This document shows, one piece after another, positions 48,313 through 56,359 of a stretch of 64,000 nucleotides of DNA. The notes under the pieces are model-generated. The model did no database searches. It had not been told where the DNA came from and saw nothing but the letters and a program-made list of their open reading frames with translations. Numbering within the stretch: the first letter of the stretch is position 1; each line of letters starts with the position of its first letter. The DNA is from an uncultured Collinsella sp. (GTDB lineage: Bacteria > Actinomycetota > Coriobacteriia > Coriobacteriales > Coriobacteriaceae), in the NCBI GenBank assembly GCA_900541065.1, contig UQIE01000010.1, positions 1 through 64,000 on the forward strand, in the 5' to 3' direction. Both the position numbers and the translations under genes were made by a program.

Positions 48313-48975
48313 ATGGCGAGGATACTGGCAGTGGATGATGAGCGGGCGATCCTCGACGCGCTCGCGCGCGTCCTCGGCCGCGACGGCCATGAGGTCGTCA
48401 AGGCGGCGGACCCGACGGCGGTCCCGGGGATGGACCTCTCGCGCTTCGACCTCGTGCTCTGCGACGTCATGATGCCGGGGCTCGACGGCTTCGAGCTCGT
48501 GCGGCAGATCCGCCCGGACTTCGACGGGCCCATCATCTTCCTGACCGCGCGCGTGGCCGAGGAGGACGCCGTGGCCGGCTACGGCCTGGGCGCCGACGAC
48601 TACGTCCGCAAGCCCTTCGGGGCCGCGGAGCTGCGCGCCAAGGTCGCGGCCCATCTACGCCGTGAGCGCCGGCCGCGCTCGCACGCCCTCTCCTTCGGGG
48701 AGGTGCGGATCGACCTCGGGGCGCGCGAGGTCGCCGTGGGCGGCGAGGCCGTGCCGCTCACGCCCACCGAGTACGCCATCTGCGAGTACCTCGCCCGCCA
48801 CCCCGGACATGTCATGAGCCGCGCGCAGATCCGCGAGGCGGTGCTCGGCTGGGAGAGCGACGCCGACGACGCGGCCATATCCATGCAGGTCAGCCGCGCC
48901 CGGAGGAAACTCTCCGAGGCCGGCGCCGATCCGATCGCGACCGTCTGGGGGATGGGGTACAAGTGGCAGCTCTGA
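48313..48975 (+). CDS. OmpR-family response regulator (peptide-sensing type)
   Basis: 220 residues; AGGAGG lies 6 bases before ATG 48313. Receiver with DD (8-9), Asp51 (LVLCDVMMPGLDGFEL), T-A switch FLTAR and KPF; winged helix with LTPTEYAICEYLARHPGHVMSRAQI and MQVSRARRKL. It likely activates the ABC operon 2.7 kb upstream when its kinase detects a peptide. Coding overlaps the kinase start. Confidence 0.9.
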   Translation: MARILAVDDERAILDALARVLGRDGHEVVKAADPTAVPGMDLSRFDLVLCDVMMPGLDGFELVRQIRPDFDGPIIFLTARVAEEDAVAGYGLGADDYVRKPFGAAELRAKVAAHLRRERRPRSHALSFGEVRIDLGAREVAVGGEAVPLTPTEYAICEYLARHPGHVMSRAQIREAVLGWESDADDAAISMQVSRARRKLSEAGADPIATVWGMGYKWQL

Positions 48976-50393
48976 GGACCGGGGCGCGAGGTCGCGGGGG
49001 CATGCCGCTCTCCTTCGTCATCGCGCGCTACTTCGCCTACGCGTTCGCGGCGGTCGCCACGGCGTGGCTCGCCTCGTTCATGGCGCTCTCCGCGGCGATC
49101 AACGCGGGCTTCGTCTACGAGGCAAGCTGGGGGCCGGCCAATACGCGCGAGGTCGCGGAGGGCCTGGCACGCGACGGCGTCTGCGGGCAGCAGGACGTGC
49201 CGACGGCGTACCGCTACCTCATCCTGAACAAGGACGGATACGTGCTGATGACAGACCTCGAGGGCACGCGGCTCGAGGACGCGACGGAAATGGCCCGTGC
49301 GGCACTCGCCGCGGATCCGGGCACAGTGGAGATCGAGGGCGGGGGCTCGGGCCTCACCTGTGCCGCGTTCCCGCTCAAGGGCGGCGGGGCCTGCGCACTC
49401 GTCAGTGAGTACCTGCCGCAGTGGGTCTCGCGCGACCTCGCCGGCCTGCTTCCCAACCCGCAGAACCTCATGCTCGTCGGTGCCGCTGCGGGAAGCGCGC
49501 TCGCGCTCGTGGCGCGCCGCGCGAGCCGCGTGATCTCGCGCAAGATGGCGCCGCTCGCGGATGCGGCGGAGCGCGTCGGCGCGGGGGAGCTCGACTTCGC
49601 GGTCGGCAGCACCAACGTGCGCGAGGTGAACGACGTCCTCGCCGCGATGGACGCCATGCGGGCCTCCCTCGCCGAGTCGCTCGAGGCCCGCTGGGCCGCG
49701 GAGCGGGGGCAGCGCGAGCAGGTGGCGTCGCTCGCCCACGACCTCAAGACGCCGCTCACCGTGCTGCGCGCCAACGCCGACTTCGTGGCGGAGGAGCTGG
49801 AAGACGAGAAAGACGCCGACCTCGCGGCCGCCGCGCGCGACATAGCCGGCAGTGTCGAAAGGCTCGACGGCTACGTGCGCCTGCTCATCGAGGCCTCGCG
49901 CGGGTCCGGCGGGGCGGAGAGGGCCCCCATGCGGCCGGCCGAGCTCTGCGAGCAGGTCCTCGCCGAGGCCGCCCAGATCGCCCGGGCGCGAGGCGTGACG
50001 CTCGACGCGGCCACGGGCCCTGCCGTCGCGGGCGCGCCCGAGGCCCCGCTCGACCGAACCGCCCTGGCGCGAGCCGCCGCGAACCTTGTGGTCAACGCCG
50101 CCGAGCACGCGCGCTCGCGCGTGGCGGTCTCCTGCGACGTCGCGGACGGACACCTCGTCATCGAGGTAACCGATGACGGACCGGGCTTCTCTCCCGCCGC
50201 CCTCAAACGCGGCTGCGAGCGCCTCTTCACAGACGACTCCTCTCGCTCCTCGCGCGACGGAGGCCGCCACTACGGGCTCGGCCTCCACGTCGCCTCCGAG
50301 GCCGCGAGCGCCCACGGGGGCTCCGTCTCGCTCGCCAACAGCCCCTCGGGCGGCGCGGTGGCCACCATCGCGGTCCCCCTGTGCGGGGCCTGA
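48963..50393 (+). CDS. Sensor histidine kinase (NisK/VanS-like)
   Basis: Up to 476 residues from GTG 48963; ATG 49002 is an equal alternative. It has a helix near residues 18-40 and an outer domain of about 110 residues with Cys pairs (GVCGQQD, LTCAAFPLKGGGACAL). A second helix, HisKA (SLAHDLKTPLTVLRANADF) and HATPase boxes NLVVNAAEHA, DDGPGFS and HYGLGLHVASEAA follow. The HDLKTPLT box is typical of kinases of lantibiotic and glycopeptide systems. It ends the G+C-rich operon. Confidence 0.88.
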   Translation: MAALRTGARGRGGMPLSFVIARYFAYAFAAVATAWLASFMALSAAINAGFVYEASWGPANTREVAEGLARDGVCGQQDVPTAYRYLILNKDGYVLMTDLEGTRLEDATEMARAALAADPGTVEIEGGGSGLTCAAFPLKGGGACALVSEYLPQWVSRDLAGLLPNPQNLMLVGAAAGSALALVARRASRVISRKMAPLADAAERVGAGELDFAVGSTNVREVNDVLAAMDAMRASLAESLEARWAAERGQREQVASLAHDLKTPLTVLRANADFVAEELEDEKDADLAAAARDIAGSVERLDGYVRLLIEASRGSGGAERAPMRPAELCEQVLAEAAQIARARGVTLDAATGPAVAGAPEAPLDRTALARAAANLVVNAAEHARSRVAVSCDVADGHLVIEVTDDGPGFSPAALKRGCERLFTDDSSRSSRDGGRHYGLGLHVASEAASAHGGSVSLANSPSGGAVATIAVPLCGA

Positions 50394-50472
50394 CGACTCA
50401 GGCCCTCACACCGGAGTGCCTCGCAATCAAACGCTTCCCGGATAATAATACCCGTTGCAGGGATCGCCCTGG

Positions 50473-50655
50473 CTAGTCGCCGCCCATGCGCATGAGCATG
50501 TCGGCGATGCGAGTCGCCATCTCGTCCACCGCCGCACGGATGTTAGCGACCCAGGACGCATGGCCGGCCTGATCGGATGCCTCCGCTTCAAGCACGTCGC
50601 AAATGACGGCGGCGACCACCCCGTGAGCCGCCCGCGGCCGGGCACGCGAAGGAGC
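50473..50655 (-). pseudogene. C-terminal gene fragment, unknown
   Basis: A leftward frame without a start ends AAVDEMATRIADMLMRMGGD before TAG (50473-50475). Composition is protein-like, with amphipathic helix ADMLMRMGG. The upstream part is lost. It belongs to the scarred stretch 50394-51177, which otherwise holds the items listed next. Confidence 0.4.
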
Positions 50656-50684
50656 CTCGAGACGAAAGGAGCTCGAGGACGACC

Positions 50685-50804
50685 ATGACCAAGAGCATTA
50701 GCAGGAGCCCGGTGAGGCTCATCGCATCGACCAACGCGATATTCGGCGCCGACGAGGCGTGCGCGATGCTGTGCATCAGCCGCGACGCCATGTACCGGCT
50801 CGCC
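50685..50804 (+). pseudogene. Start of an excisionase-like HTH protein, truncated
   Basis: ATG 50685 has GAGG 6 bases upstream. The segment FGADEACAMLCISRDAMYRL resembles the first helices of excisionase/MerR-like HTH domains. After about 40 residues the frame runs into the structured RNA region and loses protein character. Confidence 0.45.
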
Positions 50805-50813
50805 CCCCCTGCA

Positions 50814-50897
50814 CTTACCGTTAGAGTATGCTATAAGGTTACTGGTGGCCCATTGAGCTACCTCCAAGTGCCGGGGGAGTCCCCCGGCTATTTTTTT
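50814..50897 (+). ncRNA. Structured RNA in front of a DUF3800 remnant
   Basis: After the A+T-rich TATGCTATAAGG come two clear hairpins: GGTGGC/GCTACC around CCATTGA (50844-50862), and the 8-bp GCCGGGGG/CCCCCGGC hairpin (50870-50888) followed by seven Ts. It lies 23 bases before a DUF3800 reading frame. Comparative work has described several RNA motifs (DUF3800-I and others) just upstream of DUF3800 genes; I propose this is one, though I cannot assign which. Confidence 0.6.
50870..50897 (+). terminator. Rho-independent terminator
   Basis: The stem GCCGGGGG/CCCCCGGC with a 3-base loop is followed by TA and seven Ts. Confidence 0.85.
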
Positions 50898-50920
50898 ATC
50901 CATTCCATTAGGAGTCCCCA

Positions 50921-51125
50921 TTGGCCTAGGAGCTCAGCATCTTCGTCGACGAGAGCGGGCCGCGGCGACAAGGCTCGCTACTACCTGCTCACACTCGTCT
51001 TTCACGACCAGGAAGACAGCATCGCCGAGGCGGTCACGGACTATGAGGCCAAGCTTGCCAGGGGCGATCTCCCCAACATTCCGTTTCACTCCGAGCCTCT
51101 CATGAACGGACACAAAGACTTACTG
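50921..51125 (+). pseudogene. DUF3800 gene remnant
   Basis: AGGAG lies 6 bases before TTG 50921. The third codon is TAG (50927-50929), followed by ELSIFVDESG, the DUF3800 opening with its acidic residues. A frameshift near 50960 then shifts to DKARYYLLTLVFHDQEDSIA, KLARGDLPNIPFHSEPLMNG, where the homology stops. The C-terminal two thirds are absent. Confidence 0.75.
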
Positions 51126-51142
51126 CATGATTCGTGTGTTAT

Positions 51143-51160
51143 AGTTAGATGTCTCTAACT
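51143..51160. promoter_or_regulatory. AGTTAGA-TGTC-TCTAACT operator-like palindrome
   Basis: Perfect 7-base arms (51143-51149, 51154-51160) overlap a TATAGT -10-like box and lie 18 bases before the methyltransferase start. It looks like a repressor site; no cognate repressor is in the window. Confidence 0.5.
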
Positions 51161-51177
51161 ATTTGGGGGCGATAGCA

Positions 51178-51807
51178 ATGCACGAACGCAAGGGCTTCTG
51201 GGACAAGAATGCCGGTCGGTACGACCGTTTCATGCGAAAGGACCGGGCGGCGTATGGGAAGATGTATGAGCTGATCAGGCCGGTGGTGAAAGCAAAAACC
51301 GTACTGGAGGTTGCCACCGGCACGGGGCTTATCGCAAAGAGCATCGTAAATGCGGCGGCGCACATCGAGGCTACGGACGCTTCTGCAAAGATGATCCTTG
51401 AAGCAAAGCGTGACAATCAATCCGCAAAGCTGCACTTTTCCGTACAAGATATGTTCCGCCTGCCCTATGCACAGAAGTCCTTTGATGTGGTGATCGCGTC
51501 CAACGCGCTTCACATAGTGCCGCATCCGGAAAAGGCCCTGCAAGAAATCAGGCGGGTGCTGAAGGACGACGGCGTGCTCATCGCGCCAACCTTCACCCAC
51601 GCGGGGAGCTCGGTTTCCGGCAAGGCAAAAGCCTTTTTCATGAGTATGGCGGGATTCCCCCTCCACAGCAGGTGGACAAGCGAGGAATACCTACGTTTCC
51701 TGCGTCAAAACGGCTGGGCGGTGCAGAAAAGCGCGGTGCTAAAGGCCTCGTTCCCGTTGACCTATGCGGAATGCACGAAATCGGAGGGGCCAGATGTCGT
51801 TCTTTGA
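51178..51807 (+). CDS. Class I SAM-dependent methyltransferase
   Basis: 209 residues from ATG 51178 (MHERKGFWDKNAGRYDRFM); GGGGG lies 8 bases upstream. The Rossmann motifs are VLEVATGTGLIAKSIV, IEATDASAKMI and FDVVIASNALHIVPHPEKALQEIRRVLKDDGVLIAPTF, as in UbiE/COQ5-like enzymes. The substrate is unknown. Its end overlaps the start of a decayed second methyltransferase gene, and an operator-like palindrome precedes it. Codon use is more A+T-rich than the ABC operon upstream. Confidence 0.85.
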   Translation: MHERKGFWDKNAGRYDRFMRKDRAAYGKMYELIRPVVKAKTVLEVATGTGLIAKSIVNAAAHIEATDASAKMILEAKRDNQSAKLHFSVQDMFRLPYAQKSFDVVIASNALHIVPHPEKALQEIRRVLKDDGVLIAPTFTHAGSSVSGKAKAFFMSMAGFPLHSRWTSEEYLRFLRQNGWAVQKSAVLKASFPLTYAECTKSEGPDVVL

Positions 51808-52060
51808 AAACGCCCGCAAGCCCGTGGGCCTCAGCGGAAAACTTATGGTTGCCATGATGAATCTGGGCCACAGCCCTGTGGCGCGGTGAGGACTTCGATT
51901 TCTACGACTTGCGCCAAACGCCAAGGTGCTAGATTGCGGCTGCGGCACGGAAGTAAGGGTAACAAGCACGGGCATTTTTGCATCCATCCTGCACATGGCG
52001 ATAGGCATGACGGTTATAGCGGCTGTGCTGGCGGCAATTATGACAGTTTTTATTCACTGA
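51794..52060 (+). pseudogene. Methyltransferase gene, nonsense and internally deleted
   Basis: ATG 51794 reads MSFFENARKPVGLSGKLMV, then MNLGHSPVAR before TGA (51887-51889), where relatives have Trp-Gly. The frame then gives GLRFLRLAPNAKVLDCGCG (SAM motif I). It then changes to IFASILHMAIGMTVIAAVL, a membrane helix ending at TGA 52058-52060, so the catalytic body is gone. Confidence 0.75.
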
Positions 52061-52071
52061 GGAGGGAACCT

Positions 52072-52902
52072 ATGAAATGTAAAATTGAGAAAAACACCGT
52101 GCAGGAGACGCTGATCCTCCCGCTGTATTCCCGAAAGCTGTGTACGGAGCTGTACCCGAACCTTTACAGGGATGAAACAGCGGTTCGTCTGCTCGACCAG
52201 ATCGACTACGACTTTTCAGAGGCAGAGAAAAACTCCCGCAGTCTGATGCAGCGCTTTGGTGCGCTGGAGGTGGCCATGCGGCAGAGTGATCTTGCTTTCG
52301 AGGTGCGGGATTACCTGAAAGGCCACCCCAATGCGGCGGTGGTCAATCTGGGCTGTGGGCTGGACAACACCGGCAGAACCTGCGACAACGGTAGATGCAA
52401 GATTTACAATCTGGACTTCCCGGATGTAATCGCCTTGCGGCAGCAGCTACTGCCCGCCGGGGATCGGGAACAAAATATCCCCTGCGACCTGAAAGACACC
52501 GCATGGTTTGGCAAAATCGATGCCTCCGGCGGGGCGGTGTTCTTCGCCTCCGGGGTGTTCTATTACTTCCTGACCCAGCAGGTCCGGGAACTGGTGCAGG
52601 GGATGGCGGACGCTTTCCCCGGCGGTGTGCTGGTCTTTGATGCTGCCAATCGGACGGCAGTGAAGATGATCGCAAAAACATGGCTTAAGACTGCAAAAAT
52701 CAAGGATGTGGGGGCATATTTTGCGGTTTCGGATGCCGCCAAGGAAATCGGCACGTGGGACAGCCGTCTGCAGGTCACAAGTCGCGGCTATATGCTGGGT
52801 TATAACGATTTGAGAGACCCTTCTGTCAGCGGCTTTTTCCGGTTTCTCGCAAGGGTCGGTGACAACGGGATGAAAATGCAAATCGTGAAAATAAGATTTT
52901 GA
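52072..52902 (+). CDS. Leucine carboxyl methyltransferase-family (PPM1/TcmP-like) methyltransferase
   Basis: 276 residues; AGGAGG lies 6 bases before ATG 52072. Marks are VQETLILPLYSRKLCTE, DETAVRLLDQIDYDF, VVNLGCGLDNTGR (SAM), YNLDFPDVIALRQQLLP and a GVFYYFLTQQVRELVQGMAD stretch. Bacterial members methylate small-molecule carboxylates or hydroxyls, often near secondary-metabolite genes; the role here is unknown. It is followed by a strong terminator. Confidence 0.85.
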   Translation: MKCKIEKNTVQETLILPLYSRKLCTELYPNLYRDETAVRLLDQIDYDFSEAEKNSRSLMQRFGALEVAMRQSDLAFEVRDYLKGHPNAAVVNLGCGLDNTGRTCDNGRCKIYNLDFPDVIALRQQLLPAGDREQNIPCDLKDTAWFGKIDASGGAVFFASGVFYYFLTQQVRELVQGMADAFPGGVLVFDAANRTAVKMIAKTWLKTAKIKDVGAYFAVSDAAKEIGTWDSRLQVTSRGYMLGYNDLRDPSVSGFFRFLARVGDNGMKMQIVKIRF

Positions 52903-52915
52903 GAGACAAAAATGC

Positions 52916-52965
52916 AAAAGACGAGCACTTCTTGCCGCTCAATTGGCAAGAAGCGCTCGTCTTTT
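52916..52965. terminator. Long bidirectional hairpin terminator
   Basis: AAAAGACGAGC-CTTCTTGCC pairs with GGCAAGAAG-GCTCGTCTTTT across an 8-base loop, with A and T runs on both sides, between convergent genes. Confidence 0.85.
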
Positions 52966-52997
52966 CTTAACGCGTTGTATGGCGGAGAGAGCGCAAG

Positions 52998-53882
52998 TTA
53001 CGCGAGCGCCCTTCTTGCCAGCTCGGCCGCGCCGAGGATTCCTTGGTCGCCGCCGCAGCCCGGGGCGCAGATGTAGCTCTCCATGTCCTTAAGCTCGGCG
53101 GTCTGGATGTAGCCACCCAGATATTCGAGGGTCTTCTTGCGGACGATGCCGTAGAGCTGCTCCTGGTGCATCACGCCGCCGCCGAGGACGATGCGGCGAG
53201 GCGAGTACATGAGCACGAGGTTCGCGCACATCTGCCCCAGATAATCCCCCTCGAGCGCCCACGCCTCATCGTTGTCCGCGAGCTCGGCCGCGGGCTTTCC
53301 CCAGCGCGCGGCAATGGCGGGGCCGGAGGCGAGGCCCTCGAGACAGCTCGCGTGGCTCGGGCAGACGCAGCGTCCCTCCTCGGTGGGACGGGTCCTTACC
53401 AGCATGTGGCCGGCCTCGGGGTGCAGCATGCCGTGAAGGAGCCTGCCCGCGCACATGACGCCCGCGCCCACGCCGGTGCCGATGGTCACGTAGACGGCGT
53501 CCTCGAGCCCCTTGCAGCAGCCGAAGACCACTTCGCCGAGGCAGGCAACGTTCACGTCCGTGTCGTAGGCCACCGGAATCCCGAGGGCGTCGGCGAACGC
53601 GGCGCGAAGACCATGGCCTCGCCACGCGAGCTTGGGCGTCTGGAGGATGGAGCCGTAGCGCTCGTCGTTGGGGTCGACGCAGGTCGGGCCGAAGGCGCCG
53701 ATGCCCAACGCGTCCACATCGCGGGCGGTGAACCACTCGATCATCTGCGGGACGGTCTCGGCGGGCGCAAGCGTCGGGGTCTCCATACGGTCGAGGACCT
53801 CGCCGTCGCCGGACACCACGGCACAGACCATCTTGGTCCCGCCGGCCTCGAGGGCGCCGAGCCTCATTTGCTTTTCGCTCAT
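52998..53882 (-). CDS. ROK-family sugar kinase, fructokinase-like
   Basis: 294 residues; AAGGAGG precedes the ATG. ATP loop GALEAGGTKMVCAV, sugar site AFGPTCVDP and DTDVNVACLGE, phosphate motif VTIGTGVGAGVM, and the ROK zinc motif HPEAGHMLV...CVCPSHASCLEGLASGPAI. Closest in pattern to bacterial ROK fructokinases, so it should phosphorylate free fructose (or a near relative) released by the GH172 enzyme upstream. It is the last gene of the PTS operon. Confidence 0.85.
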   Translation of the reverse strand: MSEKQMRLGALEAGGTKMVCAVVSGDGEVLDRMETPTLAPAETVPQMIEWFTARDVDALGIGAFGPTCVDPNDERYGSILQTPKLAWRGHGLRAAFADALGIPVAYDTDVNVACLGEVVFGCCKGLEDAVYVTIGTGVGAGVMCAGRLLHGMLHPEAGHMLVRTRPTEEGRCVCPSHASCLEGLASGPAIAARWGKPAAELADNDEAWALEGDYLGQMCANLVLMYSPRRIVLGGGVMHQEQLYGIVRKKTLEYLGGYIQTAELKDMESYICAPGCGGDQGILGAAELARRALA

Positions 53883-53961
53883 GTGATCCTCCTTACAAAG
53901 GGACGCCCGCAGTCATGGTCAACCGCGGACGCCCATAACGTTGGCTTGTTTCGAGGCGACC

Positions 53962-55086
53962 CTACCTGGGCACGCGGTCCTGCCTTGCGGCAAACGGGGC
54001 GAGCACGGCGTGCGGCTCGCTTTGGTACCAGTAGGCGACGGTGGAGATGTCGTCCTCGCGCTCGTAGAGCTTGATGTCGTCGTTGCCGAGGTCCTGGAAC
54101 GTCACGCGCAGGTCCTCCTTGAACGAGATCGGGTCGGGAAGGTGCCACCTGTAGAGGCCGTGCCTGGGCAGCGCGTCGTCGTTGGTCGCGAGCATCGGGT
54201 TCGGGTTCGGCTTGCCCGCGCTGAAGCGGTCGCGCGTGGCGTCGCGCGTCGAGCGGTACGGGTAGCCGGCGAACAGCGTGTTGAAGCACTGCGCCTCGGG
54301 CAGCGCGTGGGGCGGCCTGTCGAGGAAGGCCCAGGCACCGCCGAAGTAGTCCTCGGCTCCCGTCGAGGTGACCGTGGGGAACTCCTCGTCGCCGTCGAGG
54401 AAGAACTTCATCTCGCCCTCGCCCCACCAATAGCGCTCCAGGGCGCACAGGGCCATGTAGGTGCCGACGTAGTAGCCCTTACCGCGCACGCCGTCGAGCA
54501 CGGTGTAGTCGACGCCCCTGCGGGTGCTGCGCTCGCGGTTAAAACGGGCGTGGAAGTACATGGCGTCATCCGGCACGTCGGTGAGCGCGTAGTTGAACGT
54601 GTAGAAGATGTACTTAATGAACCCGGGGTGCTCGCTCGTAAGCGTGACCTTGGCGTGCTTCCTGAAAGGCATCTCGAAGTAGCAGTTCATGCCGCCCGTC
54701 GGGTTCACGCAGATGGGCATCGAGTTGACGATGGCGCGCTCACCGAAGCCGTTGCAGAAGAAGTCGCCGACAGGGCACTCGACCGAGGGGGTCTGCTCGT
54801 CGTCCCAGTAGAAGCGCAGCACGAGGTCGCGCATGACGAAGCTGCCGGCGGCGGTCTTGTCGGGGACGGTCATCCAGATGTGGCGGATGATGCCGGGGCC
54901 CTCGATGTCCGCGAGCGTGATGGTCTCGCCGGACTCAAGGGGCACGCAGCACGAGCCCTTGCGGCCGACGCCGAGGTGGCTGGCCGACATGGCGGCACGG
55001 CCCTTCTCGCCCGTGATGTTCTCGGGGGTGATGGCGCGGCTTTCCTCACCGCCGTGCATCCACACGTCCTTAAGGAACTCTCTCAT
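53962..55086 (-). CDS. GH172 (DUF2961) glycoside hydrolase-like enzyme
   Basis: 374 residues, no signal peptide, so cytoplasmic; GGAGG lies 6 bases before the ATG. DUF2961 marks are IEGPGIIRHIWMT, LRFYWDDEQTPSVECPVGDFF, GMNCYFEMPFRKHAKVTLTS and VTSTGAEDYFGGAWAF with conserved acidic residues. Characterised GH172 members act on difructose dianhydrides, fructofuranosides or arabinofuranosides. Between a mannose-family PTS and a fructokinase-like gene, it most likely opens an imported fructose-containing di- or oligosaccharide. Confidence 0.85.
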   Translation of the reverse strand: MREFLKDVWMHGGEESRAITPENITGEKGRAAMSASHLGVGRKGSCCVPLESGETITLADIEGPGIIRHIWMTVPDKTAAGSFVMRDLVLRFYWDDEQTPSVECPVGDFFCNGFGERAIVNSMPICVNPTGGMNCYFEMPFRKHAKVTLTSEHPGFIKYIFYTFNYALTDVPDDAMYFHARFNRERSTRRGVDYTVLDGVRGKGYYVGTYMALCALERYWWGEGEMKFFLDGDEEFPTVTSTGAEDYFGGAWAFLDRPPHALPEAQCFNTLFAGYPYRSTRDATRDRFSAGKPNPNPMLATNDDALPRHGLYRWHLPDPISFKEDLRVTFQDLGNDDIKLYEREDDISTVAYWYQSEPHAVLAPFAARQDRVPR

Positions 55087-55098
55087 CGTCGACCTCCT

Positions 55099-55497
55099 CT
55101 ATTCGTCGTCTTCGCACTCGGCGGAACTGGCACCGTTCACGTAGACGATCTGCTGGCGCGCCTCGTCGACGAGGGCGTCGAAGTCGAGTTTCTCGTCGGG
55201 GCGCGCGAGCGCGACCGTCATGGCGAGCGGGAGGTTGACACCCGCGATCACGTGGATCCGGTCGGAGGCGAAGCGGGAGAAGCGCTGGTTCACGCTGCCG
55301 CCGAGCGCGTCGGTGAGGACGACGACCTCGTCAGTGCCCGAAAGAGCCGCCTCGACCGCCGCGTCGAGCCCCTCGCCGTTGTCGTTCACGTAGGCGCACA
55401 CGGCGTTGACGGCGTCGCTCTTACCCGTAAGGAACTCGAGGGTGTCCTTGAAGCCCTGGGCGAGAAGGGAATGGCTCGCCACAACTATCTTTCTCAT
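55099..55497 (-). CDS. PTS mannose-family EIIA
   Basis: 132 residues. MRKIVVASHSLLAQGFKDTLEFLTG carries the phosphorylated His9; EVVVLTDALGGSVNQRF is the second active-site loop. It receives phosphate from HPr and passes it to EIIB. It lies 12 bases before the GH172 gene in the operon. Confidence 0.9.
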   Translation of the reverse strand: MRKIVVASHSLLAQGFKDTLEFLTGKSDAVNAVCAYVNDNGEGLDAAVEAALSGTDEVVVLTDALGGSVNQRFSRFASDRIHVIAGVNLPLAMTVALARPDEKLDFDALVDEARQQIVYVNGASSAECEDDE

Positions 55498-55523
55498 TGA
55501 TTCACCAATCTCTTGGGTCGAAG

Positions 55524-56357
55524 CTAAGCGAGGATGCCAGCGGCGGAGGCGACCATCGCGAGGACGATCACCACGAGGATGAGGACCGTCATGCTCGCGT
55601 TCTTCTTGGTAAGAAGGTAATACGCGCTTCCCGTGATGGCGGCGGGGATCATGGCAGGCAGGATCTTGTCGAGCAGCGGCTGAATCTCCATCGAGACGTC
55701 GCCGAAGCTGAAGCTAATCGGGCAGGTGACGCCGATGACCGAGGCGATGAGGCAGCCGACCACGGTGAGGCCGAGCACGGAGGCGGCGGCAGTGAGGTTG
55801 GGAAGCTTCTCGCTGAAGTCGGTGACGAGCTTCACGCCCTGCTTGTAGCCGAACTCGAGGGCGTGCATGCGGACCCAGAAGATGGCCAGGATGAGCGCGA
55901 ACCAGATGCCGGCTCCCACGGGGTTGCCCTCGATGGCCATGTAGGCGGCGATGGAGCCCATGATGGTCGGGATCATGGTCATGAGCAGGGAGTCGCCGAC
56001 GCCGGCGAGCGGTCCCATGGTGCCGATCTTCAGGTCTTGGACGGCGTCCGCCGCCGCTAGGCCGTCGCGTTCCTCCATGGCCACGCAGGCGCCAAGGATG
56101 ATGGCGGCGAGCCAAGGCTGGGTATTGTAGTAGCGGAAGTGGTTGTTGAGCGCTTGCTTATAGTCCTCGTCGTTCGTGTAGATCTTCCTCAGGACCGGCG
56201 AGAGGGCGTAGGCGACTGAGGCGCCCTGCTGGGTCTGGTAGTTGAAGGTGCACACGCTCATGAGCCAGCGCCAGTTCGCGTTGCGCAAATCCTTCTTGGT
56301 GACCTTGTAGCCGGAGGGCTTGCCCTCGGCGACGGCGGTGATGTTCTCGTTTTCCAT
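55524..56357 (-). CDS. PTS mannose-family EIID
   Basis: 277 residues. It begins VTKKDLRNANWRWLMSVCTFNYQTQQGASVAYAL and has VQDLKIGTMGPLAGVGDSLLMTM, diagnostic for EIID, with C-terminal helices. With EIIC it forms the sugar channel. Its start lies 2 bases after the EIIC stop. Confidence 0.92.
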   Translation of the reverse strand: MENENITAVAEGKPSGYKVTKKDLRNANWRWLMSVCTFNYQTQQGASVAYALSPVLRKIYTNDEDYKQALNNHFRYYNTQPWLAAIILGACVAMEERDGLAAADAVQDLKIGTMGPLAGVGDSLLMTMIPTIMGSIAAYMAIEGNPVGAGIWFALILAIFWVRMHALEFGYKQGVKLVTDFSEKLPNLTAAASVLGLTVVGCLIASVIGVTCPISFSFGDVSMEIQPLLDKILPAMIPAAITGSAYYLLTKKNASMTVLILVVIVLAMVASAAGILA

Positions 56358-56359
56358 GG

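Noticed and set aside
50814..50897. Resemblance of the hairpin RNA to a Cas9 tracrRNA 3' end
   Set aside because: No cas gene or repeat array is in the window, and the DUF3800 frame directly downstream gives a better explanation.
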